DNA of 35,921 bases from Clostridia bacterium (GTDB lineage: Bacteria > Bacillota > Clostridia > Christensenellales > Aristaeellaceae). Under the pieces are notes generated by a model. The model was given only the letters and a program-made list of their open reading frames with translations. It was not told the DNA's origin and made no database searches. The stretch lies in contig JAFSNT010000038.1 of the NCBI GenBank assembly GCA_017443295.1, positions 1-35,921 on the forward strand, in the 5' to 3' direction. Shown piece after piece: positions 8,585 through 16,169 of this stretch. The position numbers and the translations under genes are program-made. How positions within the stretch are numbered: the first letter of the stretch is position 1; every line of letters starts with the position of its first letter.

Positions 8585-9688
8585 ATGAGGAAATTCTTGG
8601 CTCTGATGCTCCTTGCTTCTCTGCTGACCGCATCTGTGATCTCCACTGCCGCCGCTTCCGCGTGGGGAACCAGCGTCATGTATGTGAAAACGGAAAACGG
8701 CGGACCGGTGAACGTCCGCAGCGCCCCCTTCAAAGGGGATAACGTCATCGGCAGTGTGAAATACGGCGACTCCGTGCTGGTGGACTGGTCCTATGCCGGG
8801 AACGACGGCTGGTTCAGAGTGGTCTGGGGCAGCATGGGCGACGGCTACATCATGGCCCGCTACCTGGTTGATTCCAAGCCCGGCCCCTCCAAGAGCGATG
8901 AGGAGAAGGAAGCGAAAGAAAAGCTCGACAAGGAGCTCAAGAGCGAAAAGGACGTGGCGGAACCCTTCTACATCGTGTCCCGTCCCGCCCGCGCTTCCGG
9001 CTGGGTCAATTTCCGTTCCGGCCCCTCCTCCACCACCGCCCGCATCCGTTCGCTCACGGACGGCACGGAGCTGCTCGTTCAGGGCGAGACCACCAACTGG
9101 TATCGGGCTTACGACGCGCAGACCGGCAAGGTAGGCTACATCTTTAAGAAGTATACCGCGAAGTCGGCGAAACAGTACGTTGCCGAGACGAAAACGGAAA
9201 ACAGCGCGCAGAAGCTGGGTTCTCTGAACGTCAACGGCGAATTTGACCTGACCTGCAAGCTGCCGGAAGGCTACGAGCTGCAGGTGGTGAATGTGCGCGG
9301 AGACAAGATCATCGCCTCCGTCCTTTCCCAAGACATGACCAAGCCCCAGATGTACCTGTCCATCGCCTATGACGAAAGCTACAGCAATGTGGATCGGATG
9401 AACGATCTGTCGGCTGAAGAACTGGCGCTGCTGGAGAGCACCTTCCAGGACATGAACGAGGTGGAGATCACCTACAGGGAAACCGGCCACGGCACCAAGC
9501 TGCTCATTGCCCGTGAAACTGGCAGCGACGTGGATTTCGTGGACATTCTGTCGATCTACAAGGGCTACTTCGTTGAGTTCAACATGACGCCCAATCCAAA
9601 GGCCGCGAGCCAGACGCTGACCGACGCGCAGGTTCAGCTGTGCATCGATTTCCTGACAAACGTGGACTTCAATCCTGTCCAGAAATAA
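8585..9688 (+). CDS. Secreted protein with two bacterial SH3 domains
   Basis: The 367-residue protein has a clear signal peptide (MRKFLALMLLASLLTASVIS, cleavage near AAASA-W). Two SH3b-like domains follow, about residues 33-95 (NVRSAPFKGDNVIG, DGWFRVVW, GYIMARYL) and 135-193 (VNFRSGPSSTTARI, TNWYRAYD, VGYIFKKY), separated by a charged K/E-rich linker. The last 170 residues form an unassigned domain rich in beta strands. SH3b domains in secreted Firmicute proteins usually bind cell wall. The ribosome binding site TAGGAGG is 9 bp before ATG 8585, and a strong terminator follows, so it can be monocistronic. Confidence 0.88.
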   Translation: MRKFLALMLLASLLTASVISTAAASAWGTSVMYVKTENGGPVNVRSAPFKGDNVIGSVKYGDSVLVDWSYAGNDGWFRVVWGSMGDGYIMARYLVDSKPGPSKSDEEKEAKEKLDKELKSEKDVAEPFYIVSRPARASGWVNFRSGPSSTTARIRSLTDGTELLVQGETTNWYRAYDAQTGKVGYIFKKYTAKSAKQYVAETKTENSAQKLGSLNVNGEFDLTCKLPEGYELQVVNVRGDKIIASVLSQDMTKPQMYLSIAYDESYSNVDRMNDLSAEELALLESTFQDMNEVEITYRETGHGTKLLIARETGSDVDFVDILSIYKGYFVEFNMTPNPKAASQTLTDAQVQLCIDFLTNVDFNPVQK

Positions 9689-9706
9689 GGCTTGTTCCTG
9701 ATTCCG

Positions 9707-9732
9707 GGGGGCCGCTTCGGCGGCCCCCTTTT
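9707..9732 (+). terminator. Intrinsic terminator of the SH3b gene
   Basis: A perfect 9-bp GC stem (9707-9715 with 9720-9728) with a TTCG tetraloop is followed by TTTT. It begins 18 bp after the stop at 9688. Confidence 0.9.
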
Positions 9733-9740
9733 GCGTGCGC

Positions 9741-9813
9741 AAAAAAGAGAGCGCGCCGCATCCGGCAGGCTCTCTTAGGGCTTTCAGCAGCGTGCCTGCT
9801 TCGCGGCGCGCTC
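9741..9813 (-). terminator. Intrinsic terminator of the udk-like gene
   Basis: On the minus strand, an 11-bp perfect outer stem (9803-9813 with 9749-9759, GAGCGCGCCGC) encloses a second stem (GGCAGGC with GTGCCTGC) and is followed by TCTCTTTTTT. It lies 63 bp past the stop of the minus-strand kinase gene, back to back with the SH3b terminator. Confidence 0.85.
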
Positions 9814-9875
9814 CCCGCCCCGGGATCAGGATGTCCCGAAACAGCGGAAATATACCTGTATTTCAGGATTTTCTT

Positions 9876-10496
9876 TTATACCTTGCCGCCCTTGGTCAGC
9901 ACGCTTTGCAGATAGCCCGCCAAAATCGGCACGATGCGGGTGTCCTTGCCGCCCTTCATCACCACCACGTCGGCGTAGTGGATATAATTGCGGATGTACT
10001 GATCGTACATGGGCTTTACGGTTGCCAAGTACTGTTCGCCGATATTGTCGATCTGGCGGCCCCGCTCCTTGATGTCCCGGCTGATGCGGCGCAGCAGGCA
10101 GATGTCCGGCTCCACGTTGATGTACAGCTTCAGGAACATTTTTTCCCGCAGCCGGGGATCATAGAACGCGTGAATGCCCTCCACAATCACCACCGTGGCG
10201 GGATGGATGATCTCGTCGGTATCGCAGCGGCGGTGCTGGGTGAAATCGTAAGCCTTGCGGGTGATAGCCTTTCCCGCCAGCAGGCTGCAAATGTCGCTGT
10301 ACAGTAAATCGTGGTCGAAGATGCCCGGCTCGTCGTAATTCAGGTGAACGCGTTCTTCAAAGGTCAGATCGGGATGGTCGATGTAATAGGCGTCCTGATT
10401 GATCAGCACGCTGTCCACGCCCATATCCCGCACCAGCTCGTCCGCCAGGGTGGTTTTGCCCGAGCCGCTGGCGCCGCAGATCCCGATAAACAACAT
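9876..10496 (-). CDS. udk: Uridine kinase-like P-loop kinase
   Basis: Uridine/cytidine kinase phosphorylates uridine or cytidine to the monophosphate in pyrimidine salvage; the family also contains phosphoribulokinase-like members. With the start at ATG 10496 (AAGGGGG about 10 bp upstream) the protein is 206 residues, the usual Udk length, and begins MLFIGICGASGSGKTT with the P-loop at 8-16. Further family marks are the INQDAYY segment, the YDEPGIFD segment, the VIVEGIHAF strand and RRISRDIKERGR. An in-frame start 30 codons upstream would only add sequence unlike the family. The substrate is inferred from the family. Confidence 0.88.
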   Translation of the reverse strand: MLFIGICGASGSGKTTLADELVRDMGVDSVLINQDAYYIDHPDLTFEERVHLNYDEPGIFDHDLLYSDICSLLAGKAITRKAYDFTQHRRCDTDEIIHPATVVIVEGIHAFYDPRLREKMFLKLYINVEPDICLLRRISRDIKERGRQIDNIGEQYLATVKPMYDQYIRNYIHYADVVVMKGGKDTRIVPILAGYLQSVLTKGGKV

Positions 10497-10563
10497 CGCA
10501 GGGTGCCCCCTTTGCCCTTTTTGTACAAGATACCGCAAATTTCGGGCCGCGTCAAGGGGGAAA

Positions 10564-10679
10564 ACAGAGAACAGCGTACAGAGCAAGGAGTTGAGAGTTG
10601 AGATAAAATAAAGTTATTCATTGAGGATTCCAAATGTATAAGCAAAATAAATCTCAACTCCCAACGCTCCACTCTCTTA
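10564..10679. repeat. Heptad-arm palindromic element 2 (GTTGAGA type)
   Basis: The left arm runs from about 10564 in 7-bp steps (ACAGAGA, ACAGCGT, ACAGAGC, AAGGAGT, TGAGAGT, TGAGATA). The right arm (10651-10679) has the inverse type (CTCAACT units). The innermost 10 bp (10594-10603 with 10651-10660) pair perfectly. The core of about 47 nt is AT-rich and ends in AAATAAA directly before the right arm, as in the other elements. It sits between the divergent udk-like gene and the T-box leader. Confidence 0.65.
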
Positions 10680-10722
10680 TTCTTCCTCCGCCAAGAAAAA
10701 CATTCCAAGTACAGTTTTAGTA

Positions 10723-10752
10723 TTGACAGCAAGGGAGAAAAGAAGGTATGAT
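10723..10752 (+). promoter_or_regulatory. Sigma-A promoter of the T-box leader
   Basis: A consensus -35 TTGACA (10723-10728) and -10 TATGAT (10747-10752) are separated by 18 bp, placing the transcript start near 10759. The leader reaches ATG 11075, about 315 nt. Confidence 0.8.
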
Positions 10753-10759
10753 ACTCCCA

Positions 10760-11030
10760 TCAAACCTGCGAGGGAGAAGAGTAGTCCTTCCAAGCCACGG
10801 CAAAGGGAACCGCCGATAGTGGGACGGCGGTGCGCGGCAGATGGATGAATGGACTCCTGAGGGCGCTCCGAAAGACAGCGAGTATGCAGCTACGTGTTCC
10901 GTCCACGTTACCGGAAGGCGCGTATCATGGTTACGCGACAGAGATTGCTTCCCCAGCGGAAGCGAAGCTGAGTGGCACCGCGGAAATTCCGCCTCAGCGT
11001 GCAGAGCGACTGCGCGTTGAGGCGTTTTTT
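10760..11030 (+). promoter_or_regulatory. T-box riboswitch, probable tryptophan (UGG) specifier
   Basis: T-box leaders pair with a specific tRNA and form an antiterminator when that tRNA is uncharged. The diagnostic T-box sequence GAGTGGCACCGCGG is at 10970-10983. It is followed by a terminator stem of 14 bp with two wobble pairs (10991-11004 with 11010-11023) and TTTTTT at 11025-11030. Upstream, the stem I region (10770-10870) contains AGAGTAG near its base and GGCGGTGC in the distal part. In the descending strand, GAA-TGG-A at 10847-10853 fits the specifier position (codon followed by a purine), suggesting tRNA-Trp. The specifier call is by eye and less certain than the T-box itself. Confidence 0.88.
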
Positions 11031-11074
11031 CATCCCCAACAAAAACGAACGGATTTGAAAGGAAGGTATCTGCA

Positions 11075-12103
11075 ATGAAAAAGTGTTTGGCTCTGGCCCT
11101 CGCCCTGATCATGACCCTGTGCCTCTGCTCCGCGTCCCTGGCGGAGGAAAAAACCACCTTCAAAGTCGGCATCTGCAACTTCGTGGACGACGCTTCCCTG
11201 AACCAGATCATCGCCAACATCCGATCCCAGCTGGCCGCCATCGAGGCCGAAAAGGGCGTGACCTTTGAGATTCAGGAAGACAACTGCAACTTAGACGGCA
11301 GCGTGATGCAGCAGATCATCGCTGATTTCATTGCCGACGGCGTGGACCTGATGGTGGGCGTAGCCACTCCCATTGCCATGACCATGCAGGGCATGACCGA
11401 GGATAACCAGATTCCCGTGGTCTTTGCCGCCGTGTCCGACCCCGTGGGCGCGGGCCTGGTGAACAGCCTGGAAGCCCCCGGCGCCAACATCACCGGCACC
11501 TCCGACTATTTAGACACCAACGCCGTATTCAACCTGATCTTCGCCGCCGATCCCGACGCCAGCAAAATCGCCCTGCTGTATAACCCCAGCGAGGACGCCT
11601 CCACCGCCCCCATCGCCGCCGCCAAGGAAATCCTGACCGCCAAGGGCGTTTCCTTCAAGGAATATTCCGGCGCCAACATCTCCGAAGTGATCTTAGCCGC
11701 CAACGCCATCATCGCCGATGAAATGGACGCTGTGTTCACCCCCACCGACAACACCATCATGGCCGCCGAGCTTGCCATCTACGAAGCCCTGGCCGAGGCG
11801 GGCATCCCCCACTACACCGGCGCGGACTCCTTCGCCCTCAACGGCGCATTCCTCGGCTACGGCGTGGACTACGCCAACTTAGGCAAGGAAACCGCCAACA
11901 TGATCGCCGCTATCCTGCTGGATAAGGCCGATATCGCCGCGCTGCCCGTGAAGACCTTCGATAACGGCACCGCCACCGTGAACACCGAAACCTGCGCCCT
12001 GATCGGCTTCGACTATGACGCCATCGCCGACGCTTTCGCCCCCTTCTGCACCACCGTGCAGCCCATCACCACCGCCGAGAGCTTCGACGAACTGGCACAA
12101 TGA
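11075..12103 (+). CDS. ABC transporter substrate-binding protein, TrpX-like
   Basis: The protein resembles the ABC_sub_bind family (PF04392-like, periplasmic-binding fold), which includes TrpX of the tryptophan importer. The 342-residue product has a signal peptide (MKKCLALALALIMTLCLCSA, cleavage near SLA-EE), the N-terminal FKVGICNFVDDASLNQI strand-helix, VGVATPIAMTMQ, PVVFAAVSDPVGAGLV, GTSDYLDT and TPTDNTIMAAE segments typical of that family. The T-box with a probable Trp specifier supports tryptophan or a precursor as ligand. No permease or ATPase gene follows; the next genes are on the other strand, so its membrane partners must lie elsewhere. Confidence 0.88.
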   Translation: MKKCLALALALIMTLCLCSASLAEEKTTFKVGICNFVDDASLNQIIANIRSQLAAIEAEKGVTFEIQEDNCNLDGSVMQQIIADFIADGVDLMVGVATPIAMTMQGMTEDNQIPVVFAAVSDPVGAGLVNSLEAPGANITGTSDYLDTNAVFNLIFAADPDASKIALLYNPSEDASTAPIAAAKEILTAKGVSFKEYSGANISEVILAANAIIADEMDAVFTPTDNTIMAAELAIYEALAEAGIPHYTGADSFALNGAFLGYGVDYANLGKETANMIAAILLDKADIAALPVKTFDNGTATVNTETCALIGFDYDAIADAFAPFCTTVQPITTAESFDELAQ

Positions 12104-12119
12104 GGATGGAAGGCGCGAA

Positions 12120-12269
12120 AAGAACACTTTAAGCAAGAAAAAAGTGGAAAGTGAAAAGTGGAGAGTGAAAATTTGAATAGTCAACGCTTTGCTTGGCGAC
12201 TATAATTGTAGACCAAATAAAATTTCACTTTTCACGTTCCACTTTTCACTTTTGAGTTAAAGTGTTCTT
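12120..12269. repeat. Heptad-arm palindromic element 3 (GTGAAAA type, complete)
   Basis: This copy shows all layers. The outer inverted repeat is AAGAACACTTTAA (12120-12132) with TTAAAGTGTTCTT (12257-12269), 13 bp perfect. The arms are GTGGAAA/GTGAAAA/GTGGAGA heptads at about 12139-12172 with their inverse at about 12221-12254. The core begins TTTGAATAGTC and ends AAATAAAA. It lies between the TrpX-like gene and spmB, which converge, so a terminator role is possible. Confidence 0.85.
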
Positions 12270-12293
12270 CAAATCTCGTCATGAAATACCCTT

Positions 12294-12794
12294 TTACCCC
12301 GCCACCAGCCATCCCGCCGCGATGCTGCCTGCCAGCCAGGCCAGCAGGGCGCAGGGGACGGTGTGGCGGGATTTTTTTACGCCCGCGGCGGCAAGGTAAA
12401 CCCCGCAGGTGTAGAATACGGTTTCGCTGCTGCCCATCATGACGCTGGCCACCAGACCGGCGCGGCTGTCCGGCCCGCAGGTGTGCAGGATACTTTTCAG
12501 CATGGCCAGGGAGGCGGAGCCGCTGATGGGACGCAGCAGCATGAGGGGCAGCGTTTCCCGGGGCAGGCGCGCCAGGGCGGCGGCGGGGGCCAGCAGCCCG
12601 CACAGGGAGTCCAGCAGGCCGCAGGCAGAAAAGGCGCGAATGGCACACAACATGGCCACCAGGGCGGGCAAGATGCGTCCCGCGGTTTTCAGTCCTTCCT
12701 TGGCCCCCTCCAAAAACACGTCGTACACCGGTAGCCTGCGCAGAACCCCCGCGCCCAAGCACAACAGCAGGAACAGCGGCAAAATCAGCCCCAT
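12294..12794 (-). CDS. spmB: Spore maturation protein B
   Basis: SpmB acts with SpmA in dehydration and maturation of the spore core; both are membrane proteins with a nucleoside-recognition (Gate) domain. I start at ATG 12794, giving MGLILPLFLLLCLGAGV and 166 residues, close to the normal size; the longer in-frame ORF upstream is only spmA read in another frame. Hydrophobic segments, LLRPISGSASLAMLKSIL and GSSETVFYTCGVYLAAAGVKKSRHT match the family. Its start overlaps the spmA stop by 10 bp, so the two are translationally coupled. Confidence 0.92.
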   Translation of the reverse strand: MGLILPLFLLLCLGAGVLRRLPVYDVFLEGAKEGLKTAGRILPALVAMLCAIRAFSACGLLDSLCGLLAPAAALARLPRETLPLMLLRPISGSASLAMLKSILHTCGPDSRAGLVASVMMGSSETVFYTCGVYLAAAGVKKSRHTVPCALLAWLAGSIAAGWLVAG

Positions 12795-13354
12795 GGCCGC
12801 GCCTCCGCCAGCTTGCAGGCCGCGATGCCGATGACGGTGGAAATCGTGGTGGCAGCCAGGGCGGGCAGGGTAATAGCGGCGGGGCTTATCGACCCCTCCG
12901 CCGCCCGCAGGGCGATCACTGTGGTGGGCAGCAGCTGCACCGAAGACGAATTGATCACCAGAAACAGGCACAGGGCGTTGCTGGCCCTGTCGCCGCTGCC
13001 GCCCATGCGCCGGGCCGCTTCAACGCCCATGGGCGTGGCCGCGTTGCCCAGGCCCAGCAGGTTGGCGCTCAGGTTCAGCAGCACCGGTTCCAGGGCGTCC
13101 GGGGGCAGATCCGGCCCCAGCAGGCGGGAAAGCAGGGGCGACAGCCGCTTGCCCAGGGCCTGAATCGCTCCGGCCCGGCGCAGGATGGCGGTCATGCCGC
13201 AGAAAAAGGCAAAGGCCCCCGCCATGGCAAAGGCGGCCTGCACCGCTTCCTCCGCGCCCTCTAACATGGCCGAGGCCACCTGTTCCCCCCGGCCCACGAT
13301 CAGGCCGTACAGCAGCGACAGGCCCATCATGCCCCCAAACAGCGCTTGCAGCAT
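12785..13354 (-). CDS. spmA: Spore maturation protein A
   Basis: The first gene of the spmAB pair encodes a 189-residue integral membrane protein with a nucleoside-recognition domain. The segments GAIQALGKRLSPLLSRLLGP, LNLSANLLGLGNAATPMGVEA and LCLFLVINSSSVQLLPTTVIALRA are characteristic. GGGGATGATGGA precedes ATG 13354. The pair is strong evidence that the organism forms endospores. In B. subtilis spmAB is expressed in the mother-cell programme; I could not recognise a sporulation sigma promoter here with confidence. Confidence 0.93.
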   Translation of the reverse strand: MLQALFGGMMGLSLLYGLIVGRGEQVASAMLEGAEEAVQAAFAMAGAFAFFCGMTAILRRAGAIQALGKRLSPLLSRLLGPDLPPDALEPVLLNLSANLLGLGNAATPMGVEAARRMGGSGDRASNALCLFLVINSSSVQLLPTTVIALRAAEGSISPAAITLPALAATTISTVIGIAACKLAEARPWG

Positions 13355-13446
13355 TCCATCATCCCCTTTTTCGGCCTAAAAAAATGGTCAAATCGGCGAC
13401 ATTTGTCGTTTATTGTCAAATCAGGAAAAAATAAGCTGTTTTTCGC

Positions 13447-13475
13447 TTGACAAGGAAAAGGACACTCTGTACAAT
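13447..13475 (+). promoter_or_regulatory. Consensus sigma-A promoter of abrB
   Basis: TTGACA (13447-13452), a 17-bp spacer and TACAAT (13470-13475) give a near-consensus promoter 50 bp before the abrB start. Just upstream, a GACATTTGTC dyad (13398-13407) could be an operator for abrB or for the divergent spmA. Confidence 0.85.
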
Positions 13476-13524
13476 AAAATTTACCACAGGCGAAATACAC
13501 AAAATTTTTGAGGAGGGGAACGAA

Positions 13525-13770
13525 ATGAAATCGACCGGTGTTGTAAGAAAACTCGATGATTTGGGGCGCATCGTGATCCCCATCGAGCTGCGCAGAACAT
13601 TGGATATCGGGCTTCGGGATACGCTGGAAATCTTTGTGGAGGACGAAAAGATCATTCTGAAAAAGTACCATCCCGCCTGCATCTTCTGCAACGACGCCCG
13701 GGACGTCATTCATTATAAGGACAAGCTGATCTGCCGGAGCTGCTTAGAGCAGCTGAAAAAAGAGGTCTGA
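13525..13770 (+). CDS. abrB: AbrB-family transition-state regulator
   Basis: AbrB proteins are dimeric swapped-hairpin DNA-binding proteins that repress stationary-phase and sporulation genes during growth. With ATG 13525 (AGGAGGGG 6 bp upstream) the product is 81 residues starting MKSTGVVRKLDDLGRIVIPI, the canonical SpoVT/AbrB domain. The C-terminus has ACIFC and LICRSC, two CxxC pairs common in clostridial AbrB and probably metal-binding or structural. The longer in-frame ORF from 13447 would place the start on the promoter and is rejected. Confidence 0.93.
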   Translation: MKSTGVVRKLDDLGRIVIPIELRRTLDIGLRDTLEIFVEDEKIILKKYHPACIFCNDARDVIHYKDKLICRSCLEQLKKEV

Positions 13771-13780
13771 CAGCTTCCTG

Positions 13781-13810
13781 AAAAAGCCGCGTTTTCCAGG
13801 CGGCTTTTTT
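13781..13810 (+). terminator. Intrinsic terminator after abrB
   Basis: A 10-bp stem AAAAAGCCGC (13781-13790) with GCGGCTTTTT (13800-13809) and a 9-nt loop starts 11 bp after the stop codon. The A- and T-runs make it usable from both directions. Confidence 0.9.
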
Positions 13811-13912
13811 CATTTGCATGGTATGCGCGCCCGTCCGGCGGTATGCAGCGAAAAAACAGCCCTTCCGGCAGGAAAGCGTCCCCCCGCCGCGAAATACTCA
13901 ACGGATACTATC

Positions 13913-14025
13913 AAAGTGGAAATTGAAAAGTGAAAAGTGAAGATTTGAATGGTCAACAATTTGCCCGGCGGCAGTTATGGCGTACAATATAAAATTCCAC
14001 TTTTCACTTTCCACTTTTCACTTTC
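13913..14025. repeat. Heptad-arm palindromic element 4 (GTGAAAA type)
   Basis: The left arm, about 13913-13953, is GTGGAAA TTGAAAA GTGAAAA GTGAAGA. The core begins TTTGAATGGTCAAC and ends with ATATAAAA. The right arm, 13995-14025, is the inverse heptad series. No outer GRACACTTTAA repeat is present. It fills the space between the abrB terminator and the peptidase gene, ending 13 bp before the peptidase ribosome binding site. Confidence 0.8.
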
Positions 14026-14050
14026 TGCAAAGCGGATTGGAGGCAATGGC

Positions 14051-15052
14051 ATGAACATGCGCGTAGGCACCATGCCCCACGGAAAAAGGAATCTGATCAC
14101 GGACGTGCCGGGGGTGCGGGTGGGCCACTGCACGGTGGACGACGAAGCCTGCCACACCGGGGTGACGGTGGTGCTGCCGCCCCCTGCCAATCCTTTTTTG
14201 CATAAGCTGACGGCGGCCTCCCAGGTATTCAACGGCTACGGAAAGACCTTAGGCCTGGTGCAGGTGGACGAATTGGGCACCCTGGAAACGCCCATCGCGC
14301 TCACCAACACCCTGAACGTGGGCAAGGTACACGACGCGCTGGTTTCCTATATGGTCGAGTTATGCGCCAGGGACGGAGTTTCGCTCACCTCCGTGAACCC
14401 CGTGGTGTGCGAATGCAACGACAGCCGCGTCAGCGACATCGCCCGGCGGCCCGTGGGAGAAAAAGAGGTGCGGGCGGCCATTGCCTCCGCGTCGGAAGAT
14501 TTTGCCCAGGGCGCGGTGGGCGCGGGCCGGGGCACCACCTGCTATGGCATGAAGGGCGGCGTCGGCTCCTCCTCCCGGCTCATGGAGATCGACGGGCAGA
14601 CCTTCACCTTGGGCGTGCTGGTGCAGAGCAATTACGGCGCGTCGGCGGATTTCCGGGCGGCGTGCCTGCCGGAAGGGCTGGCGGAATCGGATCAGGGCAG
14701 CATCATCCTCATCGTGGCCACCGATTTGCCCCTTTCTTCCCGACAATTAAAGCGCGTGCTGCGGCGCACGTCGGTGGGCATGGCGCGGTTAGGATCCTAT
14801 ATCGGCCATGGCAGCGGGGAAATCGCCGTGGGCTTTACCACCGCTCAGCCGGAAGCCCGGGGCGGCAGCTTCCTTGCCCAGACGGTGCTGCGGGAGGCGC
14901 AAATGAATATCCCCTTCCGCGCGGCGGGAGAATGCGCCGAGGAAGCCATTTTGCAGTCCATGTGGCACGCGGCGCCGGACACGGCAAGGGACGGAAGCAG
15001 AATCCCGTCTCTGAGGGAATACTTGACGGAAAAAGAGGAAAGTGAAAAGTGA
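14051..15052 (+). CDS. P1-family (DmpA-type) aminopeptidase
   Basis: DmpA/BapA enzymes are self-cleaving N-terminal-nucleophile hydrolases that release N-terminal D- or L-residues, or beta-amino acids, from peptides. The start is ATG 14051 (GGAGG 8 bp upstream), giving 333 residues. N-terminal NLITDVPGVRVGHCTV, CYGMKGGVGSSSR and GVLVQSNYGAS are family marks. The expected autocleavage is before Ser217 in DQGSIILIVATDLPL. The gene lies next to a D-amino acid aminotransferase and DppA, which points to D-peptide use (inference). The last residues (ESEK) and the TGA stop come from repeat element 5, so the C-terminus is slightly altered compared with an ancestral form. Confidence 0.9.
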   Translation: MNMRVGTMPHGKRNLITDVPGVRVGHCTVDDEACHTGVTVVLPPPANPFLHKLTAASQVFNGYGKTLGLVQVDELGTLETPIALTNTLNVGKVHDALVSYMVELCARDGVSLTSVNPVVCECNDSRVSDIARRPVGEKEVRAAIASASEDFAQGAVGAGRGTTCYGMKGGVGSSSRLMEIDGQTFTLGVLVQSNYGASADFRAACLPEGLAESDQGSIILIVATDLPLSSRQLKRVLRRTSVGMARLGSYIGHGSGEIAVGFTTAQPEARGGSFLAQTVLREAQMNIPFRAAGECAEEAILQSMWHAAPDTARDGSRIPSLREYLTEKEESEK

Positions 15053-15153
15053 AAAGTGAAAATTTGAATGGTCTGCACGATGTCTGACCGCTATTATCGC
15101 GAACTATATAAAATTCCACTTTTCACTTTCTCACTTTCCACTTTTCACTTTTC
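15038..15153. repeat. Heptad-arm palindromic element 5 (GTGAAAA type)
   Basis: The left arm from 15038 is GAAAGTG AAAAGTG AAAAGTG AAAA. The core begins TTTGAATGGTC and ends TATATAAAA. The right arm (about 15112-15153) is the inverse series with one extra partial unit. The left arm overlaps the end of the peptidase gene and provides its stop codon. The right arm ends a few bases before the next ribosome binding site (AGAAGGAGG). Confidence 0.82.
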
Positions 15154-15171
15154 GTATAGAAGGAGGATTCC

Positions 15172-16011
15172 ATGAAAGAACTGGGTTACTATAACGGCGC
15201 AATCGGCGAGCTGAACGAAATGACCGTGCCCATGAATGACCGGGCCAGCTGGTTCGGGGATGGGGTGTACGAGGCGGCCATGGTGCGCAAATTTCATTAT
15301 TTCGCTTTGGACGAACACATCGACCGGCTGTTCCGCAGCGCGGCCAAGCTGGAAATCACCGTGCCCATGGACAAGGAAGCGCTGAAAGCCCTTTTACAGG
15401 ATTTGGCGAAAAAAATGGATACCGGCAATCTGATGGCCTACTGGCAGGTGACCCGGGGCAGCGGCCCCCGGGGCCACGCCTTCCCGGAAGGCCCGGCCAA
15501 CCTGTGGGTGACCCTGCGGCCCAAGGAAATCAATCCCGGCGCGGAGCCGGTGGGCCTGATCACCGACGAGGACATCCGGTTCCTGCACTGCGACATCAAG
15601 ACCCTGAACCTGATTCCCTCCGTCATGGCCGCTGAAAAGGCCAAGCGGGCGGGCTGCTATGAATGCGTGCTGTACCGCCCCGGCGGACGAGTGACGGAAT
15701 GCTCCCACAGCAACGTACACATCATCAAGGACGGCGTTTTCCGCACCGCGCCCACGGACAATCTGATTTTAGCGGGCATCGCACGGGCGCACCTGATCGC
15801 CGCCTGCCAGCGCTTAGGGATTCCGGTGAACGAAACGCCCTTCACTCTGGAGGATTTAATGAACGCCGACGAAATCATCACCTCCAGCTCCACCGCCCCC
15901 TGCATCCGGGCCTGCCGGGTGAACGGGCAAAGCGCCGGCATGAAGCGGGAAGATTTGTTCACCGCCCTGCACAAGGCCGTGTTCGACGAATACTACAAGG
16001 CGACTGAATAA
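15172..16011 (+). CDS. dat: D-amino acid aminotransferase, class IV PLP enzyme
   Basis: The enzyme transfers the amino group between D-alanine, D-glutamate and 2-oxo acids, and supplies D-Glu for the cell wall or degrades D-amino acids. Length 279 residues. NDRASWFGDGVYEAAMV (22-38), QVTRG (92-96), the PLP Lys143 in CDIKTLNLIPSVMA, Glu176 in GRVTECSHSNVHI and TSSSTAPCI match D-AAT; positions are within two residues of the Bacillus enzyme (Lys145, Glu177). Branched-chain aminotransferase is the alternative within the fold, but size and motifs favour D-AAT. AAGGAGG precedes ATG 15172. It is bracketed by repeat elements 5 and 6. Confidence 0.88.
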   Translation: MKELGYYNGAIGELNEMTVPMNDRASWFGDGVYEAAMVRKFHYFALDEHIDRLFRSAAKLEITVPMDKEALKALLQDLAKKMDTGNLMAYWQVTRGSGPRGHAFPEGPANLWVTLRPKEINPGAEPVGLITDEDIRFLHCDIKTLNLIPSVMAAEKAKRAGCYECVLYRPGGRVTECSHSNVHIIKDGVFRTAPTDNLILAGIARAHLIAACQRLGIPVNETPFTLEDLMNADEIITSSSTAPCIRACRVNGQSAGMKREDLFTALHKAVFDEYYKATE

Positions 16012-16136
16012 AGTGGAAAGTGAAAAGTGGAAAGTGGAAATTTGTATTGTCGGCACTTTGCCGGGCATCAAGGATCGCAGACTATTTAAATCTTCACTTT
16101 TCACTTTCCACTTTTAACTTTTGCTTTAAAGTGTCC
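16010..16136. repeat. Heptad-arm palindromic element 6 (GTGAAAA type)
   Basis: The left arm starts directly at the dat stop codon (GTGGAAA GTGAAAA GTGGAAA GTGGAAA). The core runs from TTTGTATTGTCGGCACTTTGCCGGGC to TATTTAAA. The right arm (about 16092-16121) is followed by half of the outer repeat, TTTAAAGTGTCC (16125-16136). The left outer repeat is missing, as if it had been lost at the gene boundary. Confidence 0.8.
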
Positions 16137-16169
16137 AATAAACAGCAAGAAAAGGATGGAGGTCACGCC

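Noticed and set aside
10830..11078. 82-residue ORF in the T-box leader
   Set aside because: It overlaps the specifier, T-box and terminator, and has no ribosome binding site; the riboswitch explains the sequence.
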